In this document: piece after piece, positions 16,110 to 26,629 of the stretch
Layout: every line of letters begins with the position of its first letter
How positions within the stretch are numbered: position 1 is the first letter of the stretch
From: an uncultured Gammaproteobacteria bacterium
GTDB taxonomy: Bacteria; Pseudomonadota; Gammaproteobacteria; Eutrophobiales; Eutrophobiaceae
Direction of reading: 5' to 3'
Assembly (NCBI GenBank): GCA_943788005.1
Contig: CALSOP010000002.1
Coordinates: 650,573-714,572, forward strand
Length of the DNA stretch: 64,000 nucleotides
Position numbers and translations under genes: made by a program
The notes under the pieces: generated by a model
Databases searched by the model: none
Told to the model about the DNA's origin: nothing
What the model saw: the letters and a program-made list of their open reading frames with translations, nothing else

Positions 16110-16166
16110 TAATATAAAGCGCCTACTTCTGAGTAAGTTAGAAGCCGTGAACCACTGTAATAAAAA

Positions 16167-16193
16167 GGGAGCCATCGGCTCCCTTCTTTATTT
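16167..16193. terminator. Rho-independent terminator between convergent genes
   Basis: GGGAGCC-ATC-GGCTCCC with an A-run on the left and a T-rich right side. It sits between the cytochrome gene (plus) and the TRAP-binding protein gene (minus) and probably serves both. Confidence 0.85.
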
Positions 16194-17296
16194 CATTCCA
16201 GCCTTAAACTCGCTTGATAAGATTCTTCGGATAATTCATCCCAACCCGCATAGTTGGCGCGAAAATTCTCATACGCATCATAAACTCGTTTGAATGCTGG
16301 ACTAGCGGCAGCCTCCTCATCAAGCGTTTGTTTAGTCAGTTGTTTAAAGCTAGATAATACCTCTTCAGGAAATTCAAGGATCTGAACGTTTTGTTTCGTC
16401 TTAAGCTCAGTTAATGCCTGCTGGTTGTGATATTCCATCTGCGCATAGATCCATTCACTGGTAGCCGCGGCGGCAGTCTCGACAATCTTCTGCAGATCCT
16501 TTGGTAGTAAAGACCATTTTGATTCATTGATCATCAGCTCAAAGACCGTGCCCGGCTCATGCCAGCCAGGATAATAATAATAGTTAGCGGCACGGTTGAG
16601 GCCCAGTCGCGTATCATGAAACGGGCCTACCCATTCTGTGGCATCAATCGTCCCACGTTCCAAGGCCGTATAAACCTCGCTCCCCGCCATTAAGACTGGG
16701 TTACCACCTGCCTTTTTAAATGCCTTGCCACCCAGACCCGGGATACGCATACGTAACCCCTTAATGTCGGCCATTGAATTGATCTGCTTGTTAAACCACC
16801 CCCCCATTTGCACCCCGGTATTACCCATTGGGAAGGCCATTAAGTTAAATGGCTTGTAGATCTCGTTCCAGAGTTCCAGACCACCCGCATTATATAACCA
16901 GGCATTCATTCCCTTTGCCGTCATTCCAAATGGCACAGATGAAAAAAATTGCGCCTCAGGCACCTTCCCCGCCCAATAATAGGGTGAGCCATGACCCATC
17001 TCCACCACACCATTTGAGACTGCATCAAATACTTGCAGTGCAGGAACCAACTCACCGCCGGCATAGACATGAATATCCAAACGATCATTACTCATGGTAC
17101 GCACATCATCAGCAAATCGTTCTGCACCTTCCTGAAATATCGGAAAATTAGCCGGCCAAGTCGTCACCATCTTCCACTTAAACTTTTTAGAAGGATCAAC
17201 ACTAGCCTCACTATTAACTGCAGACTCAGATGCACCACCGCAAGCCGTCAATGCTAACGTGAGTAGTACATAAAAAATAATATTGCGTTTATTCAT
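16193..17296 (-). CDS. TRAP transporter solute-binding lipoprotein (DctP family)
   Basis: A 367-aa extracytoplasmic binding protein for a TRAP uptake system. It begins with a lipoprotein signal ending in a lipobox (LTAC, Cys19) followed by GG and a Ser-rich linker. The DctP fold is seen in FKWKMVTTWPANFPIFQEGAERFA, LDIHVYAGGELVPALQVFDAV, LRMRIPGLGGKAFKKAG and the AMATEWVGPFH-like GTIDATEWVGPF segment with the conserved Arg (MRIPG) that contacts carboxylate ligands. Neither DctQ nor DctM membrane partners is nearby, so the permease must be elsewhere or the protein acts alone. Confidence 0.9.
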   Translation of the reverse strand: MNKRNIIFYVLLTLALTACGGASESAVNSEASVDPSKKFKWKMVTTWPANFPIFQEGAERFADDVRTMSNDRLDIHVYAGGELVPALQVFDAVSNGVVEMGHGSPYYWAGKVPEAQFFSSVPFGMTAKGMNAWLYNAGGLELWNEIYKPFNLMAFPMGNTGVQMGGWFNKQINSMADIKGLRMRIPGLGGKAFKKAGGNPVLMAGSEVYTALERGTIDATEWVGPFHDTRLGLNRAANYYYYPGWHEPGTVFELMINESKWSLLPKDLQKIVETAAAATSEWIYAQMEYHNQQALTELKTKQNVQILEFPEEVLSSFKQLTKQTLDEEAAASPAFKRVYDAYENFRANYAGWDELSEESYQASLRLE

Positions 17297-17356
17297 AAGT
17301 AATTTTTACCTTTAGTAAATTCTGTCTGCTAGTCATGCAATCTGTTGATAACAATT

Positions 17357-17911
17357 TCAAACTACAGAGGCTCTATCTATTTCCCAATACTTTAATTTTA
17401 CTTCATCAAATTGTTGCTCAAGTAACTCCAGGCCATTCTCTGCTATATATTCACGTTCAGCATCGCTTATAGGTATTAAGCAAGCGACACGAGTACGATT
17501 AGCCGGAATTAATTCAATCGAAGGATCAAACGAGTAGGGCAATGAAACTAACCAGTTCTCACAAAGAGACCCTTCTAACCAAGGTTCGCCGATAGGTACA
17601 GTATCGGTATATTCAAGCCCATGTTGCGAATGGAAATAGGTCACCATCGCCAGCATTTGAACTATGCGCTCTGTCTCAATAGGTGAGATAACAATGAACT
17701 CGTATCGACCTGCTGTTTCATGATTAATCTTCGATGTACCCACCGAACAGTAAACCCACTGGTCACATTTCTTGCCTGGCGAAAATTTTACTACTTGAAA
17801 CTCAGGAATGATTTTTTTAATAGGCCCGGTATCCCAAGTCATCAATTCAAAGTCATGCCCTTCAAAATAAGACTTAAAATGTTCAATAATGCTTTCTATC
17901 TCTGCCGCCAT
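17357..17911 (-). CDS. Suppressor-of-fused (SUFU) domain protein
   Basis: A 184-aa cytosolic protein made of one SUFU-like domain. Conserved pieces include QWVYCSVGTSK, AGRYEFIVISP, a middle helix with MVTYFHSQ, and LIPISDAEREYIAENG near the C-terminus. In bacteria the domain often accompanies toxin-immunity or stress genes, but no toxin gene is adjacent here. It lies between the DctP gene and uvrD on the same strand with ordinary spacing; function is unknown. Confidence 0.8.
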   Translation of the reverse strand: MAAEIESIIEHFKSYFEGHDFELMTWDTGPIKKIIPEFQVVKFSPGKKCDQWVYCSVGTSKINHETAGRYEFIVISPIETERIVQMLAMVTYFHSQHGLEYTDTVPIGEPWLEGSLCENWLVSLPYSFDPSIELIPANRTRVACLIPISDAEREYIAENGLELLEQQFDEVKLKYWEIDRASVV

Positions 17912-17969
17912 CTTTTTCCCTTCTCTAATTAATTATTATTGAGTGTTTATATTAAACAGCATGCTGTAG

Positions 17970-20143
17970 TCAAGCTGGTGACAAATTTGCGTATGAGGCA
18001 ACCAACCACTTACTGCCAGCTTGTTCAAAGTTAACCTGGATACGCATATGGCCACCACTGCCCTCAAGGTTAAGTACAATACCTTCGCCAAACTTGGCAT
18101 GTGAAACACGCTGACCAAGCGATAAAGAACCATCGCCGCTTGAAGCCGAAACTGCGACTTCACTCTTACTAAATAATGATTCTGTAACACTGCCTCCGAG
18201 TCGTATGTCGTTAAGTAATTCGGAAGGTATTTCATCTATAAAACGTGACGGCGATGGATAGTAATCAGAACCGTGCATCCGACGATGTTGTGCATGGGTT
18301 AATGTTAGTGTTTGTTTTGCACGTGTAATACCGACATAACAAAGTCGACGTTCTTCTTCCAATTGCATCAAATCTTCACTACTGCGCTGATGTGGAAATA
18401 AACCTTCTTCCATGCCGACAAGATATACGTCGGGGAACTCTAAACCTTTTGCAGAATGTAAGGTCATCATATGCACACAATCAGAGCTATCGCCTGCCTG
18501 TGTTTCGCCAGACTCTAATGCCGCATGAGCCATAAAGGCGGATAAGGCATCCATCTCGGCAAGTTCCTCATCATCACCTATTTCAAACTCTCCTGCTGCA
18601 GTTACCAGTTCTTCAAGGTTCTCAACTCGCGCCAGCCCTTTTTCACCTTTTTCTTTTTTAAAATGTTCGATTAAGCCGCTTAATTGAATAACCTGATCGA
18701 CATGTTCATTTAGAGTCGCTTCAGATTCAGCAGCAGTCATTTTCTGAATGAGGTTAACAAAGCTTTCAAGGGCATTTAAAGCGCGCGCACTCATTAACTT
18801 ATGCTCAACAATATGTTGTGCTGCTCTCCACAAAGAGCACTTATCTCTTCTTGCTGTATCCCGCAGTTCTTCAACTGTCCGATTACCAATGCCGCGTGTC
18901 GGGGTATTGATGATCCGTTCAAACGAGGCATCATCATCTTTAAAACGTGCAAGACGCACATAGGCGAGCGCGTCTTTTATCTCGGCACGTTCATAGAATC
19001 GCATGCCACCATAAACACGATATGGGATGCGCGCCTGCATTAGTGCTTCTTCTATGACGCGCGATTGAGCACTGACTCGATATAAAATGGCGTAATCATT
19101 GAACGCTTTACCCTGATCCGGTGCCTGGCGAATTTGATCTATGACGTAACGTGCTTCATCGGTTTCGTTATAGGCCATGTAGACGCCAATGCGATCACCG
19201 TCTTCACCATCGGTCCATAGGTCTTTACCTAATCGCGCATTATTATTTGCGATCAGCTTATTAGCCGCCTTTAAGATGGTTGCTGTTGAACGATAATTCT
19301 GCTCAAGTTTTATTAACTTCGTGTTATCAAAGTCCCGTTCGAAGGCCTGCATGTTTTCAACGCGGGCGCCGCGCCAACTGTAGATCGATTGATCGTCATC
19401 ACCGACCGCAAATAAGGTGCTGCCTTTGCCCACCAACAGTCTCAGCCAGCTGTATTGCAGCGTATTGGTATCTTGAAACTCGTCGACCAGGACATGCTTA
19501 AACCGGTGTTGATAATGTTCACGGACAGCGCCTTGCTCACGAAACAACTCAAAGGTGCGTAATAATAATTCTGCAAAATCAACCAGGCCCGATCGTTCAC
19601 ACGCATCTTGGTAGGCTTTATAGATCTGCACCATCTGCGCAATGGTCACATCGCCATGGTCATCGATATGCTCTGGTCGAAGACCCTCATCCTTACGCGC
19701 ATTGATATACCACTGCGCTTCCCTCGGCGGGTATTGCGACTCATCTATCATCATCGACCGTATCAAACGGCGGATCATGCGGATATTGATCTTCGCTGTC
19801 TATGATCTGAAAGCTCTGCGGCAAACCCGCTTCTTGCCAATGTGCGCGCAATAAACGATGCGCCAAACTGTGGAAAGTCCCGACCCACATGCCTCTAATT
19901 GATTGGCCTAGTAAATTTTCAATTCGAGTGCGCATCTCTGCCGCGGCTTTATTCGTGAAGGTCACCGCCATAATACTGTATGGGCTGGCCTGATCCCGTT
20001 TCGATATACCAGGCAATCCGATGCACTAAGACCCGGGTTTTGCCACTACCGGCACCCGCTAGTACCAACATATTGCCAGCTGGCGCGCCGACGGCTTCGC
20101 GTTGATCGGTATTCAGGGGGTCGAGCACGTGAGAAATATCCAT
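17970..20143 (-). pseudogene. uvrD: DNA helicase II UvrD, two frameshifts
   Basis: UvrD unwinds DNA in mismatch and nucleotide excision repair. Start at 20143 ([18 protein letters not shown]) matches the family; a longer frame upstream does not. Walker A is [17 protein letters not shown]; further motifs are [34 protein letters not shown] and MTLHSAKGLEFP. The reading frame breaks twice: at CCC 19995-19997 (one extra base, before [11 protein letters not shown]) and near 19785 (one extra base, after FQIIDSEDQ; removing it restores DQIRMIRRLI). With both corrected the protein is about 720 aa, normal length. All helicase motifs are intact, so either the gene is newly broken or the sequence has errors. 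Confidence 0.88.
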
Positions 20144-20249
20144 GGAACGGATTGTACGCAAAACCATCAGACTATTGAATTAAACTGCTAAATGAATCGA
20201 ACTGAATGTTAGAATACTCACTTTACAAAGTATTAAATAATAAATAATT

Positions 20250-21602
20250 ATGGAAGCTATCAACTCAAGCGCGTTATCTGATAACCGTGATGAACTCATC
20301 CGCATCATTGATTCCGTTTTAACTCAGGCGAAGGCATTGGGCGCCACTTCGGCAGAGGCCGATATTGGTGCTGGTTCTGGCTTATCTGCCAATGTTCGTA
20401 AAGGCGAGATCGACAAGCTCGAATACGAGCGCGATAAGGGCCTCGGGATTACTGTCTATATCGACGGGCAAAAGGGCAATGCCAGCAGCTCCGACTTTAG
20501 TGAGGGCCGCACTGAAAGAGTCTGTGCAAGCAGCAATCCGAATTGCACAACATGCCAGCCGTGACGATTGTGCCGGCCTGAGTAGAGCCCGAACTCATGG
20601 CAACAGAAGTCCCTGATCTTGATTTGTATCATCCCGTGGTCTATTTCACCTGAAGCCGCTATTGATCTGGCCATTGAATGTGAACAAGCCGCATTTGCCT
20701 GCGACAAACGAATATCTAACTCTGATGGTTCTGTGGTCAGCACCTATTCCGGTATCAATCTCTATGGGAATACCAATGGCTTTATCGATGGCTGGAACTG
20801 GTCGAGCCACACCATCGACTGCACTGTCATCGCCGAAGATAAAAATGGTATGCAACGTGATGGCTGGTATAGCAAGACACGCGACTTTAATGATTTGGAA
20901 TCCATCAATGATATTAGTAAAGAGGCGGTAAGAAGGACCGTTTCCCGATTAGGCTCTCGTAAACTCTCTACCCGGCAGGTTCCGGTTATCTTTGAAGCAC
21001 CCGTCGCATCGGGTCTTTTCTCAGCATTCATCACAGCGATCGCTGGTGGCAGTCTTTATCGTCGAGCCAGTTTTTTGCTGGATAAAAAAGGCGAACAAGT
21101 ATTCGCAGACCATATCAATATACGTGAACAGCCACATATGAAAAAAGCGTTGGGTAGTGCCCCGTTTGATAATGACGGCGTCGCGACCAAGGCACGCGAC
21201 ATTATTAAAGACGGCATACTTCAGGATTATGTCTTGAGTGGTTACTCTGCGCGTAAGCTTGGATTACAAACCACGGGTAATGCGGGCGGTGTACATAACC
21301 TTGTTATTGAGTCTGGTCAAAATGATCTAGACAATATGATTAAAGAAATGAATACCGGTTTATTGATAACCGACATGATTGGCTTTGGCGTTAATCAGGT
21401 GACCGGAGATTATTCGCGCGGCGCATCCGGTTTCTGGGTTGAGAATGGTGAGTTAGTTTATCCTGTTGAGGAGATCACTGTTGCCGGGAATTTAATCGAT
21501 ATGTATAAGAACATTACCAGTATCGGTAATGATGTCGACCCACGAGGGAATGTATTGACAGGTTCAGTCATGATCGAGGCGATGACTGTTGCGGGAGAAT
21601 AA
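20250..21602 (+). pseudogene. pmbA: PmbA/TldE metalloprotease subunit, three frameshifts
   Basis: PmbA (TldE) with TldD forms a zinc protease that processes small peptides and toxins. The N-terminus (AEADIGAGSGLSANVRKGEIDKLEY) and long C-terminal part (CDKRISNSDG, GGSLYRRASFLLD, DYVLSGYSARKLGL, GDYSRGASGFWVENGELVYPV) are clear. Between them three single extra bases shift the frame: GGG at 20504-20506, one base near 20578-20582, and CCC at 20633-20635. Segments AALKESVQAAIRIAQ, EPELMATEVPDLDLYHP and PWSISPEAAIDLA each occupy a different frame. The three insertions sum to 3, so the ends are in the same frame. TldD is not in the window. Confidence 0.85.
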
Positions 21603-21611
21603 GTGTAAACC

Positions 21612-22564
21612 ATGAACATCAATGAAGACATCAATTCATCGTCAGCTAATACTGCCAAGCTTGATGATGTCATTGATGCTATTGGCAAAATAATCCTCGG
21701 CAAGAGCACTGCCATTAGACTTGCGTTGGCTTGCCTGATTGCCAAAGGCCATTTACTAATAGAAGACACACCTGGTGTTGGAAAAACCACACTAGCGCAC
21801 ACACTTGCTAAGGTATTGGGCTTGAATTACCAACGTATTCAATTCACCAGCGACTTGTTGCCAGCAGATATCCTCGGCGTTTCAGTTTATAACCGCGATA
21901 CCAGTAAGTTTGATTTCCATCCGGGGCCTGTTTTTTCGAATGTTCTGCTTGCAGATGAAATCAATCGTGCAACGCCGAGAACACAAAGCGCTTTGCTAGA
22001 AGCCATGGCAGAGTATCAAGTAACTATCGATAACGATACTAGATCATTACCCGAACCATTTTTTGTCATTGCCACACAAAATCCACAGAATCAGGTTGGT
22101 ACTTACCCATTACCTGAATCGCAACTGGATCGTTTCCTCATGCGCATAGAGTTAGGTTATCCAGACAATGCTGCAGAACGTGAATTGTTAAATGGCAAGG
22201 ACCGGAAAGAGCTACTGGAAAATATCCAGGCTATAATATCCGGCAATGATTTAATACCAATACAAAAGCAACTAGAACAGATACATGCTGCGGACGCCAT
22301 ACTTGACTACCTGCAAGACCTACTCGAATTCAGTCGTAGCTCAGGCATCTACTTACATGGTCTATCTCCGCGGCAGGTATTGCGGTACTAAGCGCTGCAA
22401 AGGCGTGGGCACTTATCCATTCACATCAGCATGTTTTGCCAGAAGACATACAGGCCATCTTACCCAGTGTCATTGGCCATCGTCTTCAGTTCGTTCATGA
22501 AGCTTCAGAAAAACAGGCATTACAACCGGCAGAACATTTAATTCAGAACGTTCCCATTCCTTAA
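21612..22564 (+). pseudogene. MoxR-family AAA+ ATPase, one frameshift
   Basis: A MoxR ATPase, a chaperone-like partner of DUF58 and transglutaminase proteins. Walker A is DTPGVGKTTLAHTLA (near residue 57), Walker B LADEINRATPRTQSALLEAM, sensor 1 IATQNPQNQVGTYPLPESQLDRFLM. The frame ends early at 22391 because one G is missing after CCGCGG (22371-22373). Adding it continues with AGIAVLSAAKAWALI, then HVLPEDIQAILPSVIGHRLQ to a stop at 22562-22564, giving about 318 aa as expected. It starts 9 bp after pmbA and ends 6 bp before the DUF58 gene. Confidence 0.88.
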
Positions 22565-22570
22565 AAGTCT

Positions 22571-23554
22571 ATGTCGGTTGTATTAGAACGTTTACCTGTA
22601 GATCCTTCCGGCAGGTCCGGAGTTTTATCAAATCAACTTAAACGCCAACGTGTGTACATATTCCCGACACTCCAGGGATGGCTATATGCATTGATGCTAG
22701 TCGTTATGTTGTTAGGCGCTATAAACTACAACAACAGTATGGCGTATATGCTTTGTTTTTTACTGGCTAGTCTTGGGTTGGTTTGTATGATTCACACTTA
22801 TCGTAATTTAGCTGGCTTAATACTGTCATCGACTACACCAAAACCGGTCTTTGCTGAGCAACAAGCTCTATTCCCCATACAAATTGATAACCGCCTGAGT
22901 TTGGCAAGATACTCTATACAGATAGAATCATATAAAACCAAAAAGTTATTATTCCGTAAAAGGGAACCACGTCATATCGTTTCAGTTAGCGTTAAAGCAG
23001 GCAAGCCGTTAACAAGTTACTACCCTGTAATGACTACTGAACGTGGCATATTAAAGTTAGAACGGCTGAAGCTATCAACTAATTTCCCTTTAGGTCTGTT
23101 TAGCGCATGGGCATATTTCGAACCTGAATTTTATTGTCTGGTTTATCCAGCTCCCAAAGGTAGTAAGCAATTACCACAGAATGTATTACATAAAGAAAAC
23201 GTTGACTATGGAATGCAATCAGGCACAGATGATTTTTCCGGTTTTAGAAAATACCGACCTGGCGACCCAGTTAACTCTATAGCATGGAAGGCATTTGCAA
23301 GAGAGCAAGGCTTATTAGTAAAGCAATTTAGTGGCAAAAGTTCACAAACATTAATTCTGAACTGGGATGCTGTTTCATACATTAACGATCTAGAGTCACG
23401 ATTATCTCAATTATGTTATTGGGTATTACTTGCCGAAGAATTTTCGATTCAATACGGCTTAGAGATCCCCGAAAAAATAATTGGCCCCGGCCTGGGCGCT
23501 CATCACAAGAAATATTGCCTTGAAACTTTAGCACGTTACGGAAAACAGAAATGA
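22571..23554 (+). CDS. DUF58 domain protein
   Basis: A 327-aa membrane protein. Two N-terminal membrane helices (about residues 33-72) are followed by a cytosolic DUF58 region with the signature DDFSGFRKYRPGDPVNSIAWKA-type motif (seen as FRKYRPGDPVNSIAWK) and LLVKQFSGK. It is the middle gene of moxR-DUF58-transglutaminase, a common bacterial trio of unsettled function, and overlaps the transglutaminase start by 4 bp. Confidence 0.9.
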   Translation: MSVVLERLPVDPSGRSGVLSNQLKRQRVYIFPTLQGWLYALMLVVMLLGAINYNNSMAYMLCFLLASLGLVCMIHTYRNLAGLILSSTTPKPVFAEQQALFPIQIDNRLSLARYSIQIESYKTKKLLFRKREPRHIVSVSVKAGKPLTSYYPVMTTERGILKLERLKLSTNFPLGLFSAWAYFEPEFYCLVYPAPKGSKQLPQNVLHKENVDYGMQSGTDDFSGFRKYRPGDPVNSIAWKAFAREQGLLVKQFSGKSSQTLILNWDAVSYINDLESRLSQLCYWVLLAEEFSIQYGLEIPEKIIGPGLGAHHKKYCLETLARYGKQK

Positions 23555-25542
23555 CTAAACGTGAGCTAAATATTAATGACGTATTGTGGCTAGCTATTGG
23601 GGTTGCCTCAGCCAGTTTTCCACATTGGCAACGCTTACCGATCTGGATCCCAATATTACATATCGGTTTGTTGCTAGCCCGTATTTATATCCCGCTACGC
23701 TTACCCTTGTTCTGGAAAAATAAAAAAACCAACATCAATATAGTCCGCTTGGTCTTAATGCTTGGCGGTGTCTTTAGTATCTATGGAAATTATGGGACTC
23801 TGGCTGGGCGTGATGTCGGTGTCGCATTATTAGTGATGCTGGCAGCGTTTAAAGTTTTTGAAAGCAAATCTAAGCGAGATTATTACATCTGTACCTATCT
23901 TGGTTATTTTCTGATCATCACAAACTTCTTTTACAGCCAGACGATTCCAACAGCGGTATATATGATGGTTGTGATCATTGTTATGACTGCCGGGTTAATT
24001 AATTTTAATGATACCGAGGAAAAGCTCACCCTGCTCCAACGTTTTAAACTTTCATCGACACTATTGATACAGTCAATACCAATCTTATTGGTATTGTTCA
24101 TTTTGTTTCCGCGTATAAATGGTCCTCTATGGGGTCTACCTAAAGACGCTCACACTGGTACCACCGGTATCGATGACCAAATGTCGCCGGGCTCTATTAG
24201 TAAACTTGTGCAATCAAGGGAAGTGGCTTTTCGTGTTACTTTTGAAAACGAGATCCCGGAACAGTCTTCACTTTATTGGCGTGGTCCAGTCCTCTGGCAG
24301 ACAGATGGGCGTAAATGGATCACAGGAAAATCAGCATCGGGCAGAGAACCGGCACCAATTGAATTTGCAGGCGAGGCATTGCGTTATGACGTCACCATAG
24401 AACCGACAAATAAAAGATGGTTATTTGGTCTTGAAATGGTTTCAACGCCACCAGAAAATACCTACCTGACACACGACTATCAATTAAAAACTCGCAAACC
24501 ACTACAAGCGAGAAAGGCATTTACATTAACTTCCTACAGCACTTATACGCTTGGGTCAAAAAGTGACAGTGAACTGGGTCGAGGCCTACGTTTACCGGAA
24601 CTCAACCACCCCAAAACTCGTGAGTTTGCGTCAAAATTACGTGACGAATTTAAAGAACCCGCTTTAATTCTTGATGCCGCACTCGATTGGCTAAAACAAG
24701 GTGATTTTATTTATACTCTGCAACCGCCATTAATGATCGAAGACATGGTCGACGAATTTCTATTCGATAAGCGCCAGGGTTTTTGCGAGCATTTTGCGTC
24801 TGCATTTACTATCCTGATGCGTGCGGCAGGAATTCCGGCACGCGTTGTAACCGGATATCAGGGAGGCGAGATTAATCCGGTAGGAAATTATTTAATTGTA
24901 AGACAGTATGACGCACATGCTTGGACAGAAGTATGGCTTGAAAACAAGGGCTGGATTCGCGTTGATCCTACCGCTATTGCATCGCCAACACGAATAAATG
25001 AAGGCATAGAGAATGTTATTCCTGAAGCTATTATTAATATGCCGCTTGGTCTGGAGAATAATGAAACAGCGATGCGTCTTTGGCAACGGCTGCGCAATAC
25101 TGTCGACATGGTCAATTATCAATGGGCTCAGTGGGTATTAGGTTATGGTCCGGATCGACAAAAACTTTTTATGAAAAAATTTGGGTTTAGCTCAATTGAT
25201 TGGAAACAACTGACGTTTACACTTTTTATTTTCCTTGGCACTATTATTGCTGTTATTGCAGCTTATGTATTTAACAAAACACCAAAATCAACTGAACCTG
25301 CAAAAATGTATTATGATATTTTCTGTAAGAAATTGGCCAAGACCGGAACACCTAGAAAAGCGTATGAAGGCCCAATTGATTTTGCAAAACGTGTATCAAA
25401 ATCACGACAAGATATTGAAAGTGAAATAAAAAAAATAACGGATTTATATATAAGCATTCGATATTATTCGAACAATAAAAACCTATTACAATTTAAGGCG
25501 GCAATAAAATCTTTCAGCCCGAAAAAGATAACTACGAGCTAA
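23551..25542 (+). CDS. TgpA-like transglutaminase membrane protein (DUF3488)
   Basis: A 663-aa protein like Pseudomonas TgpA. The N-terminal DUF3488 part has about six membrane helices (residues 10-200). A periplasmic transglutaminase core follows, with catalytic Cys in QGFCEHFASAFTILMRAAGIPARVVTGY (Cys near residue 412), His in YDAHAWTEVWL and Asp in RVDPTAI. A last helix near residues 560-580 and a C-terminal cytosolic DUF4129-like tail complete it. The gene is intact, unlike its two upstream neighbours. Confidence 0.92.
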   Translation: MTKRELNINDVLWLAIGVASASFPHWQRLPIWIPILHIGLLLARIYIPLRLPLFWKNKKTNINIVRLVLMLGGVFSIYGNYGTLAGRDVGVALLVMLAAFKVFESKSKRDYYICTYLGYFLIITNFFYSQTIPTAVYMMVVIIVMTAGLINFNDTEEKLTLLQRFKLSSTLLIQSIPILLVLFILFPRINGPLWGLPKDAHTGTTGIDDQMSPGSISKLVQSREVAFRVTFENEIPEQSSLYWRGPVLWQTDGRKWITGKSASGREPAPIEFAGEALRYDVTIEPTNKRWLFGLEMVSTPPENTYLTHDYQLKTRKPLQARKAFTLTSYSTYTLGSKSDSELGRGLRLPELNHPKTREFASKLRDEFKEPALILDAALDWLKQGDFIYTLQPPLMIEDMVDEFLFDKRQGFCEHFASAFTILMRAAGIPARVVTGYQGGEINPVGNYLIVRQYDAHAWTEVWLENKGWIRVDPTAIASPTRINEGIENVIPEAIINMPLGLENNETAMRLWQRLRNTVDMVNYQWAQWVLGYGPDRQKLFMKKFGFSSIDWKQLTFTLFIFLGTIIAVIAAYVFNKTPKSTEPAKMYYDIFCKKLAKTGTPRKAYEGPIDFAKRVSKSRQDIESEIKKITDLYISIRYYSNNKNLLQFKAAIKSFSPKKITTS

Positions 25543-25613
25543 ACAACAACATCGACAGTAAGGCATCGTCACTATCAGATCTCGATATTGGCGAGCAAGA
25601 ATTATTTAATGAT

Positions 25614-26510
25614 GTGGACTTCAGCTCAATCATGCCACTCCTCTCTGATTGTAATATCAGAAACATTGCTGATCGTGAAACGTTAATAAAAGCCGGAGAA
25701 ATCAATACCAATGTTTATTTAATTCTATCTGGAAAATTCAACGTTCACCTGACTCCAGATTGTGCAGATCCAGTAACAGTGCTTAAGCCAGGACAAAGCA
25801 TCGGCGAAATTTCAATCATTGATCACCAACCTGCATCGGCTTATGTGTCTGCTGTTAAAGAATCGCGTGTGCTTGTTATCGATGAAGAAGTCATGTGGTC
25901 CTTAATCGGTAGCTCACATGCGATCGCAAATAACTTACTCGTCGTTCTGTCACAACGCTTACGACATGGCAATTCAGTTATTAATAAAATAAAAGGCTTA
26001 CTAAAAGAATACGAACATCACGCGACAGTAGATGCGCTAACCAGTCTTTATAACCGTCGTTGGCTGGATAATATGCAATCACGCGTCATGCAACGCTGCC
26101 ATAAAAATAATGAAGCACTATCTGTCATGATGATTGATATCGATAGTTTCAAAAATTACAACGACAAAAATGGTCACCTTGCAGGTGATATCGCCCTACG
26201 CACCGTATCACAAACCATCATTCAATATTTACGACCGGAAGATTTGGTGACCCGTTATGGCGGCGAAGAATTATTTGCTCTCTTGCCCGGCATGGACATC
26301 AAAGCCACTGTAGCAGTTGCCGAGCGTCTGCGCGAAGCAATCAAACAAACCAATATAACAGACAAAGATGATCAGCCATTACCAGGCGTGACGATTTCAA
26401 TCGGTGTTGCCGAAATGAAAATCCATGATGACCCACATCAACTTATCGAAGCTGCTGATAAAGCGATGTACAAGGCAAAGCATTCAGGGCGCGATAAAGT
26501 TTGTATTTAA
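25614..26510 (+). CDS. Cyclic-nucleotide-binding-like / GGDEF protein
   Basis: A 298-aa (GTG start) cytosolic signalling protein. Residues about 10-115 form a cNMP-binding beta-roll (YLILSGKFNVHL, GQSIGEISIIDHQPASAYV). The GGDEF domain (about 140-298) has DALTSLYNRRWLD, MMIDIDSFKNYND and an intact GGEEL (RYGGEELFALLPG), so it should make c-di-GMP; the fifth residue is Leu instead of Phe, a tolerated variant. The open frame runs upstream to 25497 and includes ELFNDVDFSS, which looks like part of the domain, yet contains no ATG; the true start is uncertain. Confidence 0.85.
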   Translation: MDFSSIMPLLSDCNIRNIADRETLIKAGEINTNVYLILSGKFNVHLTPDCADPVTVLKPGQSIGEISIIDHQPASAYVSAVKESRVLVIDEEVMWSLIGSSHAIANNLLVVLSQRLRHGNSVINKIKGLLKEYEHHATVDALTSLYNRRWLDNMQSRVMQRCHKNNEALSVMMIDIDSFKNYNDKNGHLAGDIALRTVSQTIIQYLRPEDLVTRYGGEELFALLPGMDIKATVAVAERLREAIKQTNITDKDDQPLPGVTISIGVAEMKIHDDPHQLIEAADKAMYKAKHSGRDKVCI

Positions 26511-26629
26511 AACCTGCTTTTAAGTTTTCTGGCACATTAATTTCAAATATATTTTACCAATAGACTTGCTACATCTGCTTTGGACGGGTTTTACTGTCAC
26601 TCTTCATTCGGCCAGAAGCGGACTCTCTG

